Shown: positions 35,500-45,785, counted from the first letter of the stretch. The stretch is 64,000 nt of DNA from Candidatus Hydrogenedentota bacterium (GCA_903893795.1 CAITNO010000016.1:1-64000); one strand, 5' to 3'. Notes: a model not told the origin generated them from the letters alone. Numbers and translations are program-made.

Positions 35500-35791
35500 G
35501 GAAGAGGGGTGTGAGGCTGTGGCAGACCCCGCGCCAACCACTCTCCCGCCGTGTGTCCCGGAAGGATTCACCGGAGGGTGCCCCAAAAAGGGACCAATCC
35601 CCTTGGCAGTGAATGCCTGACTGAAAAAAGATGGTGCGCACGGGTTTGATCCCGGACCGGCGCTTGCCGGATGATCAGCGGCGATGCACGATGGAGGCCG
35701 CCTCCAACTTCACATGCCGGACACTGTTCAAGGCATTTATGCCCGAAAGAGGACATGGCGGTTTTACGAATTGCGGGAGTTTTCCATATCC

Positions 35792-38254
35792 ATGAAACGC
35801 TTTACAGCCACACACCGGATCGCGGCAATCGTATTGTTGCTGCTGTTTGCACTGGCGGGCCAGGCCCAGCAAGCCGCACCCGCGGTTCCTGCGGCGAAGG
35901 ATGCCGCCGCCAAAACGCCGGCCGCATCGCCCACCAAAGAGGCGCCTGCAAAAGAGGCACCTGCAAAGGCGTCCGAGGCGGCGTCGGACGCAGAGGGGCC
36001 CGCGGCGGCCACGGACAAGGAAAGTGCCCCTGCTGACAAGGAGGAAAAGCCTGCCTCCTCCAAGGAAGTCACGGAGGCGGAACTGTCCGCGCAGTTGACA
36101 GAGGTGGAAGGCAACCTTGCCAACACCCTTCGCATTGAATCAGGGGCGGCCGCGCCGCCTGCGGGTGTCACGCTGGAGGAGGTGCAGGGGCGCACGGCCG
36201 CGCTGCGCACGCTGCAAACGGCACTGCAGCAGCGCCTGTCGGTGATGCGCGACCACAAGACGGCCACGGACCAGCGCACGGCTTCGGAAAAGGCACGGGA
36301 CGCCTTCAAGGGGCTGGACGACCCACCGCCCTACACCATGGCCTATGTGGACGGCCTGCTGGACAAGGTGAACGCCTGCCAGATGGACCTGGACGCGGAA
36401 AAGCTCGCGGGGGAAAACCTGCGGCAGATTTTGGACATGGAACAGCAGGACGCCGCCGCGGCCAAGACGGCGCTGAACCAGGCCACCGATGCCGTGGGCG
36501 GCGCGGATGACGAAGCGGGCAAGAACCGGGTAAAATGGGCCGCAGAAACGGCGCGCATCGCCCTGCGGGCGGCGGAAAACCAGGTGGTCACCGCCAGCCT
36601 GGGCCTGGACCGGTCGCAGACGCAGCGGCGCCGTCTTGAAGCGGACCGGGACCTGGCCAAACACCAGGCCGACGCGGCCCGCGCGCAACTCATCTTCAAG
36701 GAAAGTGAACTCAAAGATCTGTGCGCCACGCAGGACGGCGCCGTGGCCGGGCTGGAAAAGGAAATTCAGGCCGCCCACCGCGAGGTGACCCGCCGCACGG
36801 CGACCTTGGCCGACCTGGAGCGCCGCGCCGAAACGGCCTCGGACCCGCAGGTGGCCGAAAAGGCGCGCGCCGAAGCCGACATGGCCCGCGACCGGGTCGG
36901 TTCCATACGGTCCGTGCTCTCCACGCTGGAATACATCCAGCGCTGCGAGGGGGAAGAAAAGGAGATCTGGGAGACCCGGCACAAGATTGCCCAGGGGGGC
37001 ACACTGGTGGGGGATGCTTCCCTCTCCGACACATCCCAGCGCATGCAGACTAAACTGGACGCGCTAAACGGCATTCGCCGGGTTTCGGAACAGCGCGGGC
37101 TGGTGCTGCGCACCCAGATCGCGGCGCTCGAAAAGCAGATCGACGCCCTTTCCGATGGCGACGCACAGCGGGGCACGGCACAGAAGAATCTTGCCGCACT
37201 GCATGAGCGGGGCACGGCCAACGACCGGCTGCAGCGGCTCATTGCGGAACTGGCCATGCTCTACGAGCGCACGCTCGACGAACTGAGCGCGCGCATGGAC
37301 CGCCTCTCCCCGGGCGAGCGCGCGGCCGAGGCCGGTCGCTGGGCCAAGTCCCTGTTCGGCAGCATTGCGGACCGCGAACTCACCGAGGTGGACGGCAAGT
37401 CCATCACGCCGCGCAAGCTGTTCAACGGTTTCATCATCCTGGCCGTCGGCTTTGTGCTCAGCCGCCTGATCCTGCGCTACCTGCGCAACCGGCTCTTTCC
37501 CCGCCTGGGCATCAAGACCAACGTCGCGCTCATCGCCGAGAACCTGACCAAGTACCTGCTGCTCTTCATGGTGTGCTACGCGGTCCTGCAGTATCTCAGC
37601 ATACCGCTGACGGTGTTCACCTTTCTGGGCGGCGCGATCGCCATCGGCGTCGGCTTTGGCGCGCAGAACCTGATCAACAACTTCCTGAGCGGGCTCATCC
37701 TGATGGGCGAGCAGCCCATTCGCGTGGGCGACATCGTGGAGGTGGACGGGCTCGCGGGGAAAGTGATCAACATTGGCGCGCGCGCCTCGTCGCTGAAAAC
37801 CTTCTCCGGCATCGACGTGCTGGTTCCCAACAGCAAGTTTCTGGAAAACAAGGTAATCAACTGGACGCTGACGGACGACATGATGCGCTTTGACGTCCGG
37901 GTGAGCGTGGCCTACGGTTCGCCCACGCGCGACGTGGCCCGCATCATGCACCGCGCCGTGGTCGAGCACGGCAAGGTGCTCAAAGACCCCGAGCCCGTGG
38001 TGGCGTTTGAAGAGTTCGGCGAGAATGCACTGGTTTTCACGGTATTTTTCTGGCTCGAAATCACCAAGAGCGACTCGCGCGTGGTGCGCAGCGACCTGCG
38101 CCACATTATCGGGCGCCGCTTCGAGGAGGCGGGCATTGCCATGGCCGCCGCCCAGCGCGAAGTGCGTCTAAACACCGAAGAACCACTCCGCATACAGTTG
38201 GTGCCCCAGCAGGAGCCGGACTCCGCGGAAACGCAGCCGCCCCCCGAGGTCTGA
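35792..38254 (+). CDS. Large MscS-family mechanosensitive channel with long coiled-coil periplasmic domain
   Basis: The 820-residue product from ATG 35792 starts with a signal peptide (RIAAIVLLLLFALAGQAQQ). An Ala/Lys/Pro-rich linker (to about 105) and about 430 residues rich in heptad-like coiled coil follow. Membrane segments begin near 545 (ITPRKLFNGFIILAVGFVLS), and the pore helix is GGAIAIGVGFGAQNLINNFLSGLIL. MscS beta-domain sequence GEQPIRVGDIVEVDGLAGKVINIGARA and PNSKFLENKVINWTL follow. The layout resembles MscK/YbiO-type channels that relieve osmotic pressure. A longer frame to 35684 is rejected because it lacks a ribosome site and would bury the signal peptide. Confidence 0.88.
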   Translation: MKRFTATHRIAAIVLLLLFALAGQAQQAAPAVPAAKDAAAKTPAASPTKEAPAKEAPAKASEAASDAEGPAAATDKESAPADKEEKPASSKEVTEAELSAQLTEVEGNLANTLRIESGAAAPPAGVTLEEVQGRTAALRTLQTALQQRLSVMRDHKTATDQRTASEKARDAFKGLDDPPPYTMAYVDGLLDKVNACQMDLDAEKLAGENLRQILDMEQQDAAAAKTALNQATDAVGGADDEAGKNRVKWAAETARIALRAAENQVVTASLGLDRSQTQRRRLEADRDLAKHQADAARAQLIFKESELKDLCATQDGAVAGLEKEIQAAHREVTRRTATLADLERRAETASDPQVAEKARAEADMARDRVGSIRSVLSTLEYIQRCEGEEKEIWETRHKIAQGGTLVGDASLSDTSQRMQTKLDALNGIRRVSEQRGLVLRTQIAALEKQIDALSDGDAQRGTAQKNLAALHERGTANDRLQRLIAELAMLYERTLDELSARMDRLSPGERAAEAGRWAKSLFGSIADRELTEVDGKSITPRKLFNGFIILAVGFVLSRLILRYLRNRLFPRLGIKTNVALIAENLTKYLLLFMVCYAVLQYLSIPLTVFTFLGGAIAIGVGFGAQNLINNFLSGLILMGEQPIRVGDIVEVDGLAGKVINIGARASSLKTFSGIDVLVPNSKFLENKVINWTLTDDMMRFDVRVSVAYGSPTRDVARIMHRAVVEHGKVLKDPEPVVAFEEFGENALVFTVFFWLEITKSDSRVVRSDLRHIIGRRFEEAGIAMAAAQREVRLNTEEPLRIQLVPQQEPDSAETQPPPEV

Positions 38255-38316
38255 CCTGAAGGGAACTGTACGACGGCATCGGGTGCGGGCCTTGTATGGA
38301 TTCTCCGTCTTTCTCT

Positions 38317-40050
38317 TCAGGTCCGTAAACGGGCCTCGTCGGGCCAGGAGAGGGGGATGCCCTGCGCGCTCAGGCCCGACTGGAAATCCGCGAGCAGTGC
38401 CGATTCGGCGCGTACCTGCCGGGGCCGGGTCTTGCGTTCCAGACAGAAGGCCGCCAAGGCCCCCGCCGATTCACCGATGTTCCACTCCACCGGATGGAGG
38501 CGGTAGCAGCCGTTGGTCAGGTGGGTGACCCCGAGATTCTTGCACGCGGGCAGCAGGTTTTCCACCCGCTGCGGCAACAGTGCGCCCAGCGGAATCTGAA
38601 ACGGCAGCGAGTCGATGTCGATGTAGTTGTCCCCGCCGCTGCTGGGGTGCAGGTCGATCCGGTAATAGCCAATGCCCACGCTGTCGGGGAACTGCTCGGC
38701 AGAGATGCCCTTGTCCGATTTTCCCAGGACCGCCGTGCGGGCATCCATCCCCACATGCTTCTCCAGCACGGTGAACTCGGCACGAATGCGCCGCGACTCG
38801 CGGATATAGGGATGCTTGGCCAGACCGTCGACCGTTCCGGTCATGTCGGGACGCAGCCGCAGTCCCGGCCAGCCCTGCTTGCCGTCGGGGCGTGGGGCCT
38901 CCGTTTGCAGCCAATAGAACAGCGACAGGCTCAACTGTTTGGCCCCGTCGATGTGTTTGCGGGCCTCTTCGGTGGAAACGCCGATCAGGTTGCCGTCCAG
39001 ATAATCGTTCTGCGGCCAGTTGACCAGCGTGACACCGCCGCGGGTGAAGCCGGGGGTGAAATTGGCCGGGTCCTGAATGCGCCGGTATTTCCACCAGCCC
39101 GGCGCATTGGGATCCTCGGGGTCAAAGGGTTGATTGCGTTCCTGCAGCGTGACGGGATGAATGGTGCGCAGCGACAGCAGCGGCCCGCTCCAGGCGGGCG
39201 TGAGTTTGGGCACGTAGGCCTTCCAGTAGGCGTAGTCGCGGGGTGGGTCGGCCACGTGGTTTTCGCCGGGGCAGTATTCCATCGGGAAGCAGCAGGTGAA
39301 GGCCTGCATGTCCTCCGGGCGCGCCGTGTCCGGCGCGTGCAGTTCGCCCGTGTCTTTGTTTGATTCCGCGCCGGTCACATGCTCGACACCGGCCAGGGGC
39401 AGCAGCGCGCCCGTCTCGGTCGCGTCCAGGAAATAGTCGCCCTCCACCGTCACATCGTTCCCGCTTTCCAGATTGCGCAGCACCACGCCGCGCACATGGT
39501 CGCCCTGCGTGTCGGCGGAGACGGGCAGGTGGCGCGTCAGCAGGGTGAGTTTTCCCGAAGAGGCGTGGGGTGCGAGCATTTCCAGCAGGGCGGCCAGCGA
39601 CATGCGCGGCTCGTGGCAGATGCGCGACACGCCGCCGTTGCCGGGATTGAGGTGTTTCTCGGCCCGCGCCTCTTCCGTGAGCGGGTAATTGCGCCGGTAA
39701 TAGTCGCGGATGCGGTTGCGGTAGTCCTGGTACAGCCTGGTGCCGCCGAAAGTTTCCACCCATTGATTCTCGTCGGGCGGTACCGCCTGCGCCGTGGACT
39801 GCCCGCCAACCCAGTCCGTCTCTTCAGTGAGGATGACCGTGCGCCCCGCACGCAGTGCGGCCAGCGCGGCCGCGCACCCGCCCAGCCCCCCGCCGACCAC
39901 CACGATATCGGCCCGCAGCGCCCCCGCAGGGGCCGCGCCGCTGCGGGCGGTCCCGTCCTGTGCGCGGGCCGTGGCGCAGGCGGGCAGTGTGCCGACGGCC
40001 GATGCGGCCGCACCGAGGGCGAGAAAGTGGCGGCGATTCATCTTGGGCAT
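38317..40050 (-). CDS. Exported FAD-dependent oxidoreductase (FAD_oxidored family)
   Basis: The 577-residue protein begins MPKMNRRHFLALGAAASAVG, with a Tat-like twin-arginine signal and hydrophobic stretch, ending near ACATARAQ. The FAD-binding domain (PF12831) follows: ADIVVVGGGLGGCAAALAALRAGRTVILTEETDWVGGQSTAQ, then later GDYFLDATETGALLPLAG and, near the end, LLPACKNLGVTHLTNGCYRLHP and WNIGESAGALAAF. GGAGA precedes the ATG at 40050; an extension to 40317 is not supported. Family members are abundant in planctomycete and hydrogenedentote-type genomes near glycan genes; the substrate is unknown. Confidence 0.87.
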   Translation of the reverse strand: MPKMNRRHFLALGAAASAVGTLPACATARAQDGTARSGAAPAGALRADIVVVGGGLGGCAAALAALRAGRTVILTEETDWVGGQSTAQAVPPDENQWVETFGGTRLYQDYRNRIRDYYRRNYPLTEEARAEKHLNPGNGGVSRICHEPRMSLAALLEMLAPHASSGKLTLLTRHLPVSADTQGDHVRGVVLRNLESGNDVTVEGDYFLDATETGALLPLAGVEHVTGAESNKDTGELHAPDTARPEDMQAFTCCFPMEYCPGENHVADPPRDYAYWKAYVPKLTPAWSGPLLSLRTIHPVTLQERNQPFDPEDPNAPGWWKYRRIQDPANFTPGFTRGGVTLVNWPQNDYLDGNLIGVSTEEARKHIDGAKQLSLSLFYWLQTEAPRPDGKQGWPGLRLRPDMTGTVDGLAKHPYIRESRRIRAEFTVLEKHVGMDARTAVLGKSDKGISAEQFPDSVGIGYYRIDLHPSSGGDNYIDIDSLPFQIPLGALLPQRVENLLPACKNLGVTHLTNGCYRLHPVEWNIGESAGALAAFCLERKTRPRQVRAESALLADFQSGLSAQGIPLSWPDEARLRT

Positions 40051-40113
40051 GACTTGATTCTCCTTGAAAAAACCATGATAGCATGCCCCCCGCGTGAAAA
40101 TCGGTCCCCTGTT

Positions 40114-40142
40114 TTGCGCCCCGGTCACGGTGCCGATATAAT
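40114..40142 (+). promoter_or_regulatory. Promoter of the membrane-protein/uxaC unit
   Basis: TTGCGC (40114-40119) and TATAAT (40137-40142) are 17 bases apart. The predicted start near 40149 leaves GGGAGA at 40153-40158 as ribosome site for the ATG at 40166, and makes the ATG at 40151 an unlikely start. Confidence 0.6.
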
Positions 40143-40165
40143 CGCGCACCATGGGAGACCCGCCA

Positions 40166-40864
40166 ATGGAAACACACAGTAACACCGACCGGCAAAACGG
40201 CATCGTCATGGCGCTTGTGGGTCTCGCCTTCTGGCTGTTCATGGCCTTGGCGGGATATCTGTTTGTTTCCGGCGTGCTGTGCCACCGGCCCAACCCCTTT
40301 GCCTCGTCGGAAGGCAATGCCTATGAACTGCCCAAGTTGCTGTTTGCGGCCCTGACCGTGTGGGTGCTGGGCGCCCGCCACACCCTAGAGCCCTTCGGCG
40401 CTCCCTGGCGGCGGGTGCTGCTCTGGAACGGGCTGGGCTGGGTGGTGCCCTTCTTCGCGGCCTTCATCTACCACAACTTAAACACGATCCTGAATGTGGA
40501 CTTCTCTCTGACGCCTGCGGGTTTTGCCTCCATGACGCCTTACGCGTGGACCTTGTTCAGTCTCGCCGTGCTGCTGATCTCCGGTCTGGCGGTGTACCAC
40601 GGCATGCTTGCCCGGCGCGCGGGCATACTCTTGCCGTGGCTGGGCGTGATTCCGATGGTGGTGCTGCCGATCGCGTTTCTAACCTGGCTGTGGCGCGACA
40701 CGCACAGTGTCCACATTCATCATTTCTTTCTGTTTGGGATGTTTGTGCCGTGGCTGCGCTTTCACAATCCCGTGTGCGTGGTGTGCCAGGCGATATGCGC
40801 CAGCATCTCGGTGGAGGGGGTGGCCACTTGGGGAATGGACCCCATGTGGTATCCATTGCAGTGA
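40166..40864 (+). CDS. Polytopic membrane protein of unknown function
   Basis: The 232-residue product has about six hydrophobic segments, for example IVMALVGLAFWLFMALAGYLFV, LLFAALTVWVLGA, WTLFSLAVLLISGLAVY and WLGVIPMVVLPIAFLTWLW. A histidine-rich loop (DTHSVHIHHFFLFG) and a C-terminal Cys pair (CVVCQAICAS) stand out. No family is recognised. The ATG at 40166 is chosen from the promoter and ribosome site. It precedes uxaC by 18 bases and is probably co-transcribed, but a transport role is only a guess. Confidence 0.65.
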   Translation: METHSNTDRQNGIVMALVGLAFWLFMALAGYLFVSGVLCHRPNPFASSEGNAYELPKLLFAALTVWVLGARHTLEPFGAPWRRVLLWNGLGWVVPFFAAFIYHNLNTILNVDFSLTPAGFASMTPYAWTLFSLAVLLISGLAVYHGMLARRAGILLPWLGVIPMVVLPIAFLTWLWRDTHSVHIHHFFLFGMFVPWLRFHNPVCVVCQAICASISVEGVATWGMDPMWYPLQ

Positions 40865-40882
40865 CGATCAGGGAGTGAATTC

Positions 40883-42310
40883 ATGTCCAAGCGCGTGCTC
40901 ATCACCGAGAACTTTCTGCTGGAGAGCGAGGCGGCGCGGGAGCTTTACTTCCGCCACGCCAAAGAGCTGCCCATCATCGACTACCACTGCCATTTGCCCT
41001 CCGCGCAGGTGGCCGAAGACCGGCGTTTTGCGAACATGGCGGAGATATGGCTGGCCGGTGACCACTACAAGTGGCGAGCCATGCGCAGCAACGGCGTGTC
41101 CGAGCATTTCTGCACGGGCGACGCCACGGACTGGGAAAAGTTCGAACAATGGGCCGAAACGGTTCCGTGGCTTGCGCGCAATCCGCTCTATCACTGGACC
41201 CATCTGGAACTGGACCGCCCCTTCGGAATTTCGGACCGCCTTTTCGGTCCCGACACGGCCAAAGGCATTTGGGACGAATGCAACGAGAAACTGGCAACAC
41301 CGGAATTCTCGGCGCGCGGCATCATGAAACAGATGAAGGTGGTGCTGGTCTGCACCACCGATGACCCTGTGGACAACCTGGAGGCCCACCGGCTTGTCAA
41401 CGAAGACACCGGTTTTGGCGTAAAGATGCTGCCCACCTGGCGTCCCGACAAGGCCATGGCCATCGAGGACCCGGTTGCTTTTAACACGTGGGTGGACAAA
41501 CTTGAAGTGGCGTCCGGCATGGAATGCCCGGCCTGGACCGAGTTCCTCGACGCGTTGCGCCGCCGCCAGCAGTTCTTCCATGAGCGGGGCTGCCGTCTTT
41601 CCGACCATGGACTGGAAGTGCCTTACGCGGAGGACTATAGCGAAACTGAAATCGCCACGATTTACGCCCGGGCGCGTTCGGGCTATGGCCCGACGACCGG
41701 CGAGGCACTGCGCTTCCGTTCGGCCATGATGCACGAATTCGGCCTGATGAACCATACCCTGAACTGGGCGCAGCAGTTGCACCTCGGCCCGATCCGAAAC
41801 AACAGCGCGCGCATGTATCAGTCGCTCGGACCGGACGCCGGCTTCGATTCGGTGGGCGACGCTCCCATGGCCAAGGCGCTCACGAAATTCCTGGACCGGC
41901 TCGACCGGAACGGCCAGCTTGCGCGCACGGTGCTCTACACTATCAACCCGGCGGCGAACATGGTGCTGTCCACCATGCTTGGCAATTTCCAGGAGGGTCC
42001 GACGCCGGGCAAGATACAGTTTGGCAGCGGATGGTGGTTCAATGACCAGATGGCGGGCATGCTGGAACAGATAGAGACCCTCTCCCAGACCGGGCTGCTC
42101 AGCCGTTTTGTCGGCATGCTCACCGACAGCCGCAGTTTCCTGAGTTATCCGCGGCACGACTATTTCCGGCGAATCCTGTGCAACGTTCTGGGCAGTGATG
42201 TCACCCGGGGCCTGCTTCCAAACGATTTGGACTGGCTTGGACGTATTGTGCGCGATATCTCGTACAACAATGCCAACCGTTACTTTGGGTTTGGCCTGCC
42301 CGAATCCTGA
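40883..42310 (+). CDS. uxaC: Glucuronate isomerase
   Basis: The 475-residue protein matches UxaC along its length, with family-typical size. Visible marks are LPIIDYHCHLPSAQVAEDRRFANMAEIWLAGDHYKWRAMRSNGV, the substrate segment NPLYHWTHLELDRPFGI, CTTDDPVDNLEAHR, and GSGWWFNDQMAGMLEQ with LTDSRSFLSYPRHDYFRR near the C terminus. It interconverts D-glucuronate and D-fructuronate (or galacturonate and tagaturonate), which fits a glycan-degrading lifestyle. CAGGGAG precedes the ATG. Other uronate genes (uxuA, uxuB) are not in the window. Confidence 0.94.
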   Translation: MSKRVLITENFLLESEAARELYFRHAKELPIIDYHCHLPSAQVAEDRRFANMAEIWLAGDHYKWRAMRSNGVSEHFCTGDATDWEKFEQWAETVPWLARNPLYHWTHLELDRPFGISDRLFGPDTAKGIWDECNEKLATPEFSARGIMKQMKVVLVCTTDDPVDNLEAHRLVNEDTGFGVKMLPTWRPDKAMAIEDPVAFNTWVDKLEVASGMECPAWTEFLDALRRRQQFFHERGCRLSDHGLEVPYAEDYSETEIATIYARARSGYGPTTGEALRFRSAMMHEFGLMNHTLNWAQQLHLGPIRNNSARMYQSLGPDAGFDSVGDAPMAKALTKFLDRLDRNGQLARTVLYTINPAANMVLSTMLGNFQEGPTPGKIQFGSGWWFNDQMAGMLEQIETLSQTGLLSRFVGMLTDSRSFLSYPRHDYFRRILCNVLGSDVTRGLLPNDLDWLGRIVRDISYNNANRYFGFGLPES

Positions 42311-43112
42311 TTTCCCCACGGGTCAAACCACCTCCGTGAGGCCAGCGCGGACCGGTGCCGGCATTCACAGCTTTACATAGTTCCCCCCCGGCACCATCTT
42401 ATAAACAAAAATGAAACGCATGCCCCCATGCCAGGCGCGTCTGGGACAACGCCGAATGTCCACGATGTGGTACCCGTGTATGTTTTTCAGCCACCATGCA
42501 CGGAGAGTGGATGTTGTACGCAGAACTCTCGACTCCGGATAACTCGATCTTGACATAACTGCTTCCTTCGGAACCAAAGCGCGCCCACGCCAAGGCCCAT
42601 CTACGACTTTACCGGATGCCTAAAGTACTGCAACAGAATTCTACCATATTCCCCGCAGGTGTCAATTGCAGGCCTGCGTTGTCAGATGATATGCGTAAAA
42701 TGAAAAAAATGCTGTCAGTTCCTGGCAATATAGAAGGAACAAGCACCGCATGCCATTGATTTCATCGGCGTGGCTGCATATTTTGGCCGGACCGGTGCTC
42801 GGTTGGACCCGTTCCCAACCTGTTGCATTATTGTCGAAAAAGATGGATACTATAAAAACGGATGTACATGCGATTTCAAACGGTTGGCTGCGGGTACAAC
42901 AATGGGATGACTTGCGGAGCCGGGAGAAGGCGCTTTTTGTGTGCCAATGACAGCCACAGCACACCCTTTATTGCCGAGTCTTTCCCGCATAATGGCGGCG
43001 CAAAACAACGGTTTGGCGATGGCCGCAGGCCGACAGAATGGCTGAACCGGAAGGCGCGAAAACGCCGCGTCCGCGACATTGGGCGAGTGACGCATTGGGG
43101 CGAGGACGCACG
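42311..43112. other. Long AT-richer gap between uxaC and the kinase-FGE gene
   Basis: About 800 bases with lower GC. A minus-strand frame of 63 codons from ATG 42556 to stop 42365 has GAAGGA 8 bases upstream; its product contains WWLKNIHGYHIVDIRRCP and ends PGGNYVKL but is not recognised, so it is only a possible small gene. The right half (42660-43000) has several AT-rich stretches but no promoter of good spacing. No repeats or RNA genes were recognised. Confidence 0.4.
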
Positions 43113-45785
43113 ATGACTCAGTCGGAAACAGAGGCGGCAACTCCCAAAACAGTCAGATGTCTTGCCTGTCTTATGCCCTTTGGAAACGGCACCACCTGTG
43201 CGCACTGCGGAACGGCGGCGGGGAACGTTCCCTGGGAATACCCCTACTTGCGGCCGGGCTCGAAGATTCACGGGCGTTACATCATTGGCAAAGTGCTGGG
43301 GAAGGGCGGCTTTGCGATTACCTATCTGGGCCTCCTGGAGGGACTAAACCGTCGCGTGGCCATCAAGGAGTATTTTCCTTCCGATGTGGCGGAACGCGAC
43401 GGGGATGCCACCACGGTCTGTCTTCGCAAGGGCACCACGGAGGACGACGACACCACGGAATGTTACCGGCGGGGCGTGGAGCGCTTCCTGGAAGAAGGCC
43501 AGAAGATTGTCGAGTGCCATCAGCCCAATCCCCACCCCAATCTTGTCCGGGTGACCGACTATTTTGAGGGAAACGGCACGGCCTATCTGGTGATGGACTA
43601 TGTGGACGGCGTTTCCCTTGAGACCTTTCTCAAGATGCAGCCCCGCAACCGGCTGGAGGAGCGCCAGGCCCGGGAACTGATCATGGCTGTGCTGAGCGGC
43701 CTAAGCGCCGTTCACAAGCACGGTTTTCTGCACCGGGACGTAAAGCCCTCCAACATTTATATTTCCAAAGAGGGCACGGTGACACTGATTGACTTCGGGG
43801 CGGCCCGGCAGGCGCTCAGCAACGAGCGGCGCACCCTGACGGTGACGCTCACCCAGGGCTACGCCCCGCCGGAGCAGTATTCCTCCGACGGCGAGCAGGG
43901 TCCCTGGACCGACGTTTACGGTGCGGCGGCCACGCTTTACCGCTGCATCACCGCAGAGAAACTGCCCAGCGCCCTGACGCGGATTTCCAATCCGGCCAGT
44001 CTCATTGCGCCCTCGGAGCTTCCCGAGGTGCGCATCAGCGGACGCATTGAGAAGGCCATCATGGCCGGACTCGAACTGGACCACAACGCCCGCATCCGCA
44101 GCGCCGAGGAATTCCAGCAGGTGCTCACGGGCCGCCGCGTGGAAATGCTCTATGAAGCCATCACCATGTCGGGGCTGCTCGGGGACCGGCGCCGAAGAAT
44201 TGCGGTGGCATTGACCCTGGCTGCCGTGTTTCTGGTGATGGTGCTGATGACAACCAGCGTCCGCCTGTTTCTGGGCCAGATAGAAAAGTCTCCGGTGGCG
44301 GAGCAGAACCTGACGGCGGATCAAAAAGCATCGCAGCAGGCGGAGGGGCTTTACCATGCAGGAAGCAAGCTGCTCAGCATGGTGGCCTCCAAAGTGACCG
44401 GGAATGCCGCGAAAGATGCGGCCCTGAATGCAGGGCAGGCGGCCATGACGACCCGAAGCAGCCTTGACACCGCCTGGGCCGCCAAGCAGGGCAGTGAAGC
44501 CTACAAGACGGCCGTTGCTCTCTATTCGGACGGCGAACAGGCACTGGAGGAGGGTAAATATGGGGATGCCCAGACCGCGTACACCGGCGCCGCGGACCGT
44601 TTTGCCGGGATCATTCTGACCGACAAGACCGCCTCCTCTCATCCACAGGCGGCATTGCCCGTGATTCGGGAGAAGGTGGGGCGGCAAAACGCCGCCGTGG
44701 CGAGCGGCAAGGTTCAGGCCACCGTGCCGGCCGAAACCGCGCTGGGCGAGCAGCTCTTCACCCAGGCCCAGGCCGAACAGAATCCGGTGAAAGCCGTGGA
44801 CCTGTACCGCCAGGCCTTCGCCGTTTACAGCAAGGTGCTGCCGCCGGAGACGGAGACTTCCCCCGCCAAGGCGGATCAAAAGAAAACCGAGGAGACGGAA
44901 AAGGCGCGAAAACAGTCGATGGTGGACCCGACCATCCCCGTGCAGGAAGTGGACATGGGCGACGGGGTGAAGTTTCAGATGGTGCAGGTGCCTGCGGGCG
45001 AGTTCCTCATGGGCAGTCCCGCCGGGGAGGCAATGCGCCAGGAGGACGAGGGGCCGCAGCACCGGGTGCGCATCAGCAAGAGTTTCTGGATGGGCCGTTT
45101 TGAGGTCACGGTGGCCCAATTCACCCGTTTTGTGCGGCTGACCGGTTACCGCACGACGGCGGAGTTTGCCGGCGGGGCCTGGAGCATCGCCGAAACGCTC
45201 AAGCAGGAATGGGAAAAGAATCTCAACTGGCGCAAGTCAAACTATAACCAGGCACCCAATCTGCCGGTGGTGGTCATAAGCTGGGATGACGCTCAGGCTT
45301 TCTGCCGCTGGCTCTCGGATGCCACAGGCAGGGTCTTCCGCCTGCCCACCGAAGCCGAATGGGAGTATGCCTGCCGCGCCGGAAGCACCACGGCCTTTCA
45401 ATGGGGCGACACCGTGGAGGGCGGTGAGGGCTGGCTTAACGGGGCCGATGAGAAGCTCCGCTCGAAGCACCCGCAATGGCGCTCCTTCCCCTTTAACGAC
45501 GGCAGTCTTTACGGGACCAAGGTGGGCAGTTACCGGGGCAATGCCTGGGGACTGCACGACATGCACGGCAATGTGTGGGAGTGGTGCCAGGACTGGTACA
45601 ACCCCGAGTATTACGCCCACAGCCCCGAAACGGATCCCTTTAACGGACAGATGGACCGCTTCCATGCGGTGCGCAGCGGTTCATGGCTCTGCTACCCGGG
45701 CTTCTGCCGCTCTTCGGTCCGCCGGAAATACGCGCCTGAATTCACCACCTGCGATTTGGGTTTCCGGGTGGTCATGACCGAGTGA
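43113..45785 (+). CDS. Ser/Thr protein kinase fused to formylglycine-generating-enzyme-like (SUMF1) domain
   Basis: The 890-residue product starts with a zinc-ribbon (C16, C19, C29, C32 in CLACLMPFGNGTTCAHCG). The Hanks-type kinase spans about residues 54-345: VLGKGGFAITYLG, VAIKEYF, LHRDVKPSNIYI (catalytic HRD), LIDFGAARQ (DFG) and GYAPPEQY. A membrane segment lies near 366-388 (IAVALTLAAVFLVMVLM), then an extracytoplasmic helical region. The final ~250 residues are an FGE-sulfatase/SUMF1 domain (VPAGEFLMGSPAGEAMRQED, LPTEAEWEYACRAGS, GLHDMHGNVWEWCQDWY). The FGE copper-binding cysteines are not evident, so that domain may bind ligand rather than catalyse. Confidence 0.9.
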   Translation: MTQSETEAATPKTVRCLACLMPFGNGTTCAHCGTAAGNVPWEYPYLRPGSKIHGRYIIGKVLGKGGFAITYLGLLEGLNRRVAIKEYFPSDVAERDGDATTVCLRKGTTEDDDTTECYRRGVERFLEEGQKIVECHQPNPHPNLVRVTDYFEGNGTAYLVMDYVDGVSLETFLKMQPRNRLEERQARELIMAVLSGLSAVHKHGFLHRDVKPSNIYISKEGTVTLIDFGAARQALSNERRTLTVTLTQGYAPPEQYSSDGEQGPWTDVYGAAATLYRCITAEKLPSALTRISNPASLIAPSELPEVRISGRIEKAIMAGLELDHNARIRSAEEFQQVLTGRRVEMLYEAITMSGLLGDRRRRIAVALTLAAVFLVMVLMTTSVRLFLGQIEKSPVAEQNLTADQKASQQAEGLYHAGSKLLSMVASKVTGNAAKDAALNAGQAAMTTRSSLDTAWAAKQGSEAYKTAVALYSDGEQALEEGKYGDAQTAYTGAADRFAGIILTDKTASSHPQAALPVIREKVGRQNAAVASGKVQATVPAETALGEQLFTQAQAEQNPVKAVDLYRQAFAVYSKVLPPETETSPAKADQKKTEETEKARKQSMVDPTIPVQEVDMGDGVKFQMVQVPAGEFLMGSPAGEAMRQEDEGPQHRVRISKSFWMGRFEVTVAQFTRFVRLTGYRTTAEFAGGAWSIAETLKQEWEKNLNWRKSNYNQAPNLPVVVISWDDAQAFCRWLSDATGRVFRLPTEAEWEYACRAGSTTAFQWGDTVEGGEGWLNGADEKLRSKHPQWRSFPFNDGSLYGTKVGSYRGNAWGLHDMHGNVWEWCQDWYNPEYYAHSPETDPFNGQMDRFHAVRSGSWLCYPGFCRSSVRRKYAPEFTTCDLGFRVVMTE

